Assembly (NCBI RefSeq): GCF_905475465.1
Contig: NC_062259.1
Coordinates: forward strand, 4,102,501-4,166,500
Reading direction: 5' to 3'
DNA: 64,000 nucleotides
DNA from: Pieris napi
Taxonomy: Eukaryota; Arthropoda; Insecta; Lepidoptera; Pieridae
This document shows positions 58,873-64,000 of the stretch, piece by piece. Each line of letters begins with the position of its first letter. Position 1 is the first letter of the stretch. A program made the position numbers and the translations under genes. Below the pieces are notes generated by a model, which worked only from the letters and a program-made list of their open reading frames with translations, did no database searches and was not told where the DNA came from.

Positions 58873-59508
58873 CTATAGTGCACAATATTATTACTTCCAT
58901 GTGTATTTTAAATGTATCGCTGAGCATACTTAAGAATTATATAAGAAGTATTAAATCCTCATCATGTTAAAGTATCTCTATAGCCAATTATGTAGTGTTT
59001 ACACAAACATGAATTTAAATGTATAATGACCAACAGAAACTAACAACCTATATTGTATGAAAAACTACCAAAACAATATAAACGAGTTCAAATGCGCACA
59101 GCTATGTTAAATTAACTAACCATCACTTAAACTTCTTAAATATACCGTATGTGTAAAATAAAAAAATAACACAATTTTATTTTAATTAACTACGGTAAAC
59201 TTTACATGCAAATTTTACGAAATAACAAGTTTAATATTGCCATTCGCGAGCGTTTGAATTTAGATAATATAGACATTTATAGATGAATAATTTCGGAAAC
59301 AGACTTTCAAGAGTTCACACAAACAAAACGCAACGCACATCTTTTTTTTATTCGAAGAACTTCAGCGGAAGACCTATTGTTGAAGAACATTTAATGTCAA
59401 GTCGAATATTGATAATTTTGTCTATTCTGTTGCATATAAAAATATCAAAGGTAGTTTAAATAATGATGGCACAGCCGCAAGCGCATCCTAAATTTTAAAG
59501 TAACTTAC

Positions 59509-59847
59509 CGGTTGCGCGGCACACGGTTCCAGCATTGTTTAAGCAATTGTTGCAAGCTGCTAGGGCAATTGCTCGGGATCGGAAGAGCAATTGAGTTGGT
59601 GCCGACGCCCCACATAATTGCATGTGTCTCTAGGTTCTTGTATGGCACTTCAACAGTGAGCAACTCCCACATGACAACACCAAAGGACCAAACATCCACT
59701 CGTTCAGAGCACGGCTCATGGCGTATCACTTCCGGAGCCATCCAGGCAACAGTGCCGGTGAAACTCATAACTGCACTGACGTCATTCCATTCACGGCTTG
59801 TGCCAAAGTCGCTCACTTTTACCATCAATTCGTCAGAGATGAGTATG
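59509..59847 (-). CDS. wnd: DLK-family MAP3K, exon 4 (activation loop and C-lobe)
   Basis: The exon encodes the catalytic C-lobe: 'ILISDELMVKVSDFGTSREW' with the DFG aspartate, the activation segment 'VMSFTGTVAWMAPEVIRHEP', 'VDVWSFGVVMWELLTVEVPY' with subdomain IX aspartate, and 'LKQCWNRVPRNR'. The 'GTVAWMAPEVIR.EP.SE.VD' string is typical of DLK/LZK. All catalytic residues are present, so an active serine/threonine kinase acting on MAP2Ks of the JNK/p38 pathways is expected. The acceptor is attttag and the donor CG|GTAAGT. Confidence 0.92.
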
Positions 59848-60243
59848 CTAAAATATGGTGGTGATTAAATCCTCAAAACAGTTAAGAATCCGAAATCGCT
59901 TATAAAAATATTTTTTTTTAAGCTAAAATACATAGTTGTTTTTTCTTTTAATAGACCGAGCCATATTTATGTTGCATTTACATAGTTTAAAAAAGAAGTT
60001 CATAATGGTCTGGTGGAAACATAAACTAGACATAGCTTTTCTGTCCACCAGGATGTTATACTAATTCACAATTATAATTAAGTTACATAACAAAATTAAA
60101 CTAAGAGCACTAATACATATATTGCATATATTCATCTAAACAATTTCCTATTAACTATATAAAGAATATTTGATAAAATTAGACATCTAATGTGTAACGG
60201 ACATTAAAGTCTTTTCCAGGTCAATTATCCAGCAGTCACTTAC

Positions 60244-60445
60244 TTGGGGCTTTTAAGATCTCGATGGATAATCTTATGAGCATGTAGATATGCCATGCCA
60301 CGAGCAATTTCTTTAGCCCATTTCAATATTTGCTTTGGCATAAATACAGTGTTGCTATGAAGAAAGTCAAACAGTGATCCATATTGACAGTACTCCATAA
60401 TGATGCAGAAGTCCGGAGGGTTTGTGCACACCCCCAGAAAGCGAA
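60244..60445 (-). CDS. wnd: DLK-family MAP3K, exon 3 (hinge and catalytic loop)
   Basis: The exon gives 'FLGVCTNPPDFCIIMEYCQY', 'GSLFDFL' and 'HAHKIIHRDLKSP', i.e. the hinge with gatekeeper region and the HRD catalytic loop. The asparagine of HRDLKSPN is completed across the splice to exon 4. The acceptor is aatatag and the donor AA|GTAAGT; phases 1 in and 2 out. Confidence 0.92.
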
Positions 60446-60696
60446 CTATATTAAAATATTATATAGTAATAGTTTGAAATTTAAACATGACTTACATAAT
60501 CAACTCAAAAAACAAATAAGTTAGGCACATACTGCTTCCAACTCTTAACACAGCAATAAATACTTAAAGCTTAAAATTAATTGTTTTTATTGGAAGAGAG
60601 ATACAATAAGATACAAGCAACTATAAAGAAAAAGGTAAATGTTTTATATAAAAGGTTAACTAATTGACTTTTTAAAATTTAATATAAAATACCAAC

Positions 60697-60870
60697 CAAT
60701 ATTTTCATGATTCAACTTTAAGAGATGTCTGATATTAGTCTCATGTTTAGTGCGTAACTGTTTAACAGCAACCTTTTCGCCATCTAGATGTGCTCCAAAC
60801 ACCACACCTTGAGCTCCAGAGCCCAAGTAAAACAAGTCTGTTATTTTTTCAATTGGAACTTCCACGTTTT
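60697..60870 (-). CDS. wnd: DLK-family MAP3K, exon 2 (ATP-binding N-lobe)
   Basis: The exon begins 'ENVEVPIEKITDLFYLGSGA' and continues 'QGVVFGAHLDGEKVAVKQLR' and 'NIRHLLKLNHENI'. It shows the glycine-rich loop G-S-G-A-Q-G, the VAVK lysine and the alpha-C glutamate. 'W/E.P.E.I..L..LGSGAQG.VF' is the DLK/LZK signature at the start of the kinase domain. The acceptor is ctttttag and the donor ATTG|GTTGGT, phases 1 and 1. Confidence 0.92.
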
Positions 60871-61774
60871 CTAAAAAGATTTAATGCCTTTACTATTTTC
60901 CTTAAATATTATATCCCTAATTATTAGGCAACAATAAAAAAGAATAGGACAAAATCTTTATGTATTTATTTAACACATTATATTATTAGTTTATGTATAA
61001 GGAAGGCATATAAGCTGTTTGTTTGAAAACAAAAACAATAGTAGCCATTTAATTCTTTTTTTCATGCTAATATAGAACCTATTATATTCCAAACGAAAAT
61101 TAAATACACTTTATGCCCAATGCATGTATTACATTTGGGAGACGTAGCAGAATCAAATGCTTTCCGGCGGGCCCTAAAAATATCCTTACATCTCCCACCG
61201 GGCTCATTTATGATTCTATAATAAAAGAAGAATAAAAGAGTCAAGCTCTTATGACTCTATAAGCCTCTACAGATTCTATGATCTAAACCAACTCCCACTG
61301 AACCCTTATCTGTCTCATATTAGTAATAATAATTAAATAATTTAGGATATAACTATTAAATCTAGTTTTGTTATTTGAGTTTATGCTTAAGTCAACTTCA
61401 ATTTATTTAAAAATAATGATTAATTAAAGGTATTTAATAATACTGTCTTCTCTTGTAGAATACTAATATTTAGATTTATTTAAAACCCTTGAATAAAGTG
61501 CATTTTACTTTAACCACAAAGGAATCATTGATGAGGCTATAAAAAAATAAAAACAGAAATTAAGTGTAGAATTAAGTTTTGATCTAAAACATTGCTCTCA
61601 GAGAACCTGTGATGTAGAGCAGGATAGCATGTGGATTATCCCCAGGGCGAGTTATAAATATAACATAATTTAAAATCAATCGAGCCTCACCTGCGTAGCG
61701 CAGCAACCTTGAAAACTGCATCAATGCACGAGCTGCGCAATCCTAGAGATAATTCGAGGAAACGACCATCTTAC

Positions 61775-61955
61775 CTTTTAGGGATTTGTATTCTTCGCCT
61801 TTAAACATTGACACCACATTCGAAAAACAATGAAATACACCGCCCATCCAGTAATCTGACTTTTTTTCCTCTTCCCATGGCGGTGTGCCAAAGTCAGGGT
61901 CCTCATTTTTCTCTTCAAAAAGCTCGGGGTCGTCATCATACTTGGCTTCAGCCAT
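61775..61955 (-). CDS. wnd: DLK-family MAP3K, exon 1 with start codon
   Basis: The ATG at 61955 opens 'MAEAKYDDDPELFEEKNEDP', an acidic start, then 'YWMGGVFHCFSNVVSMFKGE'. The latter corresponds to the 'GG.F.C......M.GK' segment just before the DLK kinase domain. The start was chosen as the first ATG of an open frame preceded by in-frame stops and by ...GGCTGAAG after it. The donor is AAAG|GTAAGA, phase 1. The seven exons total 1,581 nt and 526 residues, against roughly 860-980 for vertebrate and fly DLK. The gene runs away from the window's right edge toward the giant Ig gene. It may be the wallenda orthologue in short form or a lepidopteran paralogue. Confidence 0.85.
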
Positions 61956-64000
61956 TATTCACTATTTTATTGAAATTAACTTAAAACGATTGAAGAAATT
62001 AAAGCACGGTAAATTATTATATTTTCCAAGAATACAGCCCGGGCAAGCCTATAAAGCTCGCGAATAGAAAATAAGGAACTCTAAAGCTTTAAGCTTAAAT
62101 GGAGCAAAGCAAAGCTCTCACAGATTATATATTTTATGACAATGACAGTACAGCTGCGTTGCTTGTCAGTGGCGTTCTTAGTAAAATCTAAGCGATGATC
62201 TGTGACATAGATTCGTGCTTGATAATTTTAATTCGTGAAAAGTGTTTGCCTAAAAATATTTTTCTTTAACAAAAATACCTTTGAAAAGCTAATTAAAGTT
62301 GAACGTAAACTTGCGTTTCAATCACTCGTGACTCATGTAACGTTACCAAACAAACAAAACAGCCCCACGTCACGGATCTCATGAGCGGCGAGGGCGTAGC
62401 ATGGGCATGACAACGAAAGACGTGCTTCTTTTTACGCTACAGAGATAATATATTAAATACATTATTTAGGCATACTTTTTTATTTCATTTTATATACATA
62501 CATATTACATATTCCTATATCCTGTAGTATCTTGATATTTTTTAACATCCTTGCGGCCTTGTTCGCCAGGAAATGTATATTTGTCGGTAATATATAATAT
62601 ACTTGTTTTTTAAACATCTTAAAAAGGAGATGGATTTTAAGAAACTATGGCTCCTAATCTAGAACGTCAATCAAGCTAAAATTTACACTTAGGAGCTGTC
62701 AAAGCATTTTCTCTACGTTTACGTTAACGTTCGTGAGATACGAATTTACGATACGATTTAATATATTATACATAATACATATATGAAATCTAAGACTTAT
62801 TTTTTTTTACAAAATCACACTATGACCGAATCTAGTCACGTCAACATGAGGATAAAGTTCGTAAATATACATAACAATAATTAAAAGACGATAGCTGTTA
62901 CGCGGGTAGCATCGACCTAGAGCGATTCAATTTGTAAAACGCCGGTAGCGCAATCGCTCTCGTTCTCTAAAAAAGAATGCCACCATATTTTTATTTAGCG
63001 ATTTCATGTAACAAAAACCCAGTTTACCCAAGGCGATCCATATTGTACGTAGACAAAGGGTTGCACGGACCTATTCATACAACGGTACTCGCATTGGGTA
63101 CGACAGGTGTCAACGCACAGTTCGATTTTTCCTTGATTCTTTGATGTCCACAATAAATTCAGCTATAGATACGACTAATACATTCACGATCTAAATTTGT
63201 AAAGTTGTATGGCACAAATACATTTTAATGAATGAATCTATTGTGCTAAAATAACTGAGTTAAGCGTATGGTACTTAGAGAAAGATCTAATGAATTAGGT
63301 TTTGTTAGTTTATCGCAGCATTCTTTGTCTTAAAAGTTTTTCAACGTTTGTAAGGAGCTGCAACCATTACACCATGTTCCACATGACATCTTAAGTAATC
63401 AATAATAATAAATTAAAAACAAAGATTTGTCCTCTATCAGCAGGAGGCAGAGTGAAATAGGAGCACACACTTACATTCTCGTGGGAACAACACGCAAATA
63501 TATAGTCGAAACAACTTACATCACCGCATACACAAATTTAAGTACGACCAGTCACCACAAGTAGCACCCGTTCACGAGTATGACGCATGGCCAGCCATCG
63601 GCCCCCTCGCCATATTTTAGGGAGAGAGACATCCGACGCATGGACGTCGCCTCAAGCAATGACATTTTAAGAGAACGTTCACATTTCAAGGATCGAAATG
63701 TGAACTTGGCTACATAGAATATACTGAAATTAATTGATACCACATGGATCACGGTTTGTTCCCACTTTACATTAAAACAGTCGTCGATGTTGACGATCGC
63801 CTTGAGTCTGGAAAGCAGCCTAGAGATTCAGTCGCGTTACCTTTTTATACTGGAAAAATTCATATCACTTGTATCTCACTCGGTATTTTGTTGAAAAAAA
63901 CGTATACAATTGCCTTGGAAAGAATTACTCGTTTTATGCATCCTTGTGGTTGGTGCGCTAACTTTGTCTTTATTACGAGTACTATAATTATGGAAGCTAC
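61956..64000. other. upstream flank of the kinase gene
   Basis: This should include the kinase promoter and 5' UTR, but no clear core motif can be assigned. From 63338 to 63520 lies a copy of an interspersed repeat listed separately. Other open frames (for example 63552-63752 minus) show no family pattern. Confidence 0.5.
63338..63520 (+). repeat. unclassified interspersed repeat, copy 2
   Basis: The same block as 33887-34140 and in the same orientation: 'tttgtaaggagctgcaacca', 'cacatgacatcttaagtaat', 'tatcagcaggaggca', 'aaataggagcac'. The upstream part of copy 1 is missing here. Confidence 0.75.

Noticed and set aside
61062..61244. Minus-strand open frame inside the first kinase intron
   Set aside because: Exon 1 and exon 2 join directly in phase with a continuous DLK-like sequence; the frame has no family pattern and is not needed.

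Overview
This is a nuclear DNA window from an insect, almost certainly a lepidopteran (moth or butterfly). The evidence is AT-rich DNA with long introns, GT-AG split genes with exons ending inside protein domains, and many repeats of lepidopteran type: tRNA-derived SINEs, 5'-truncated CR1/jockey-like and RTE-like LINE fragments, mariner relics, Helentron-like pieces and MITEs. I cannot name the species. Nothing bacterial, viral or CRISPR-like is present.

Two protein genes can be supported, both on the minus strand. (1) Positions 47235 down to 2210, running off the left edge, hold a giant titin-family muscle protein. Eighteen exons join in one uninterrupted frame of about 5,991 codons. The order is seven Ig domains, then two giant exons (5,475 and 9,057 nt) encoding about 4,500 residues of mostly acidic, helix-prone, non-Ig sequence, then an Ig at the end of the second giant exon, three more Ig domains, a short linker, one Fn3 domain, one Ig and half of another Ig. 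The closest families are insect Stretchin-Mlck and the proteins labelled 'unc-89/titin-like' in insect annotations. A kinase, if there is one, lies outside the window. Inside the 9-kb exon is a tandem array (about 11640-14645) of 96- and 91-residue units. The two giant exons also share a diverged internal duplication.

(2) Positions 61955 down to 56761 hold a complete seven-exon gene for a 526-residue MAP3K of the DLK/LZK family (Drosophila wallenda). It has an intact kinase domain and a following leucine-zipper-like helix, but it is much shorter than fly or vertebrate DLK.

The rest is introns and intergenic DNA. By region: 1-2209 is the left flank or intron with an RTE-like fragment. 22.5-34 kb has introns dense with SINEs, MITEs, a transposase tail and LINE ends. 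34.8-47.1 kb is one 12.3-kb intron with a mariner relic, a SINE, MITEs and short perfect hairpins. 47.2-56.8 kb is the intergenic gap with a broken mariner, LINE fragments and a Helentron-like piece. 62-64 kb is upstream of the kinase gene. Both genes point the same way, and I see no functional link between them. The giant protein should act in the muscle sarcomere; DLK kinases act in stress and axon-injury MAPK signalling.
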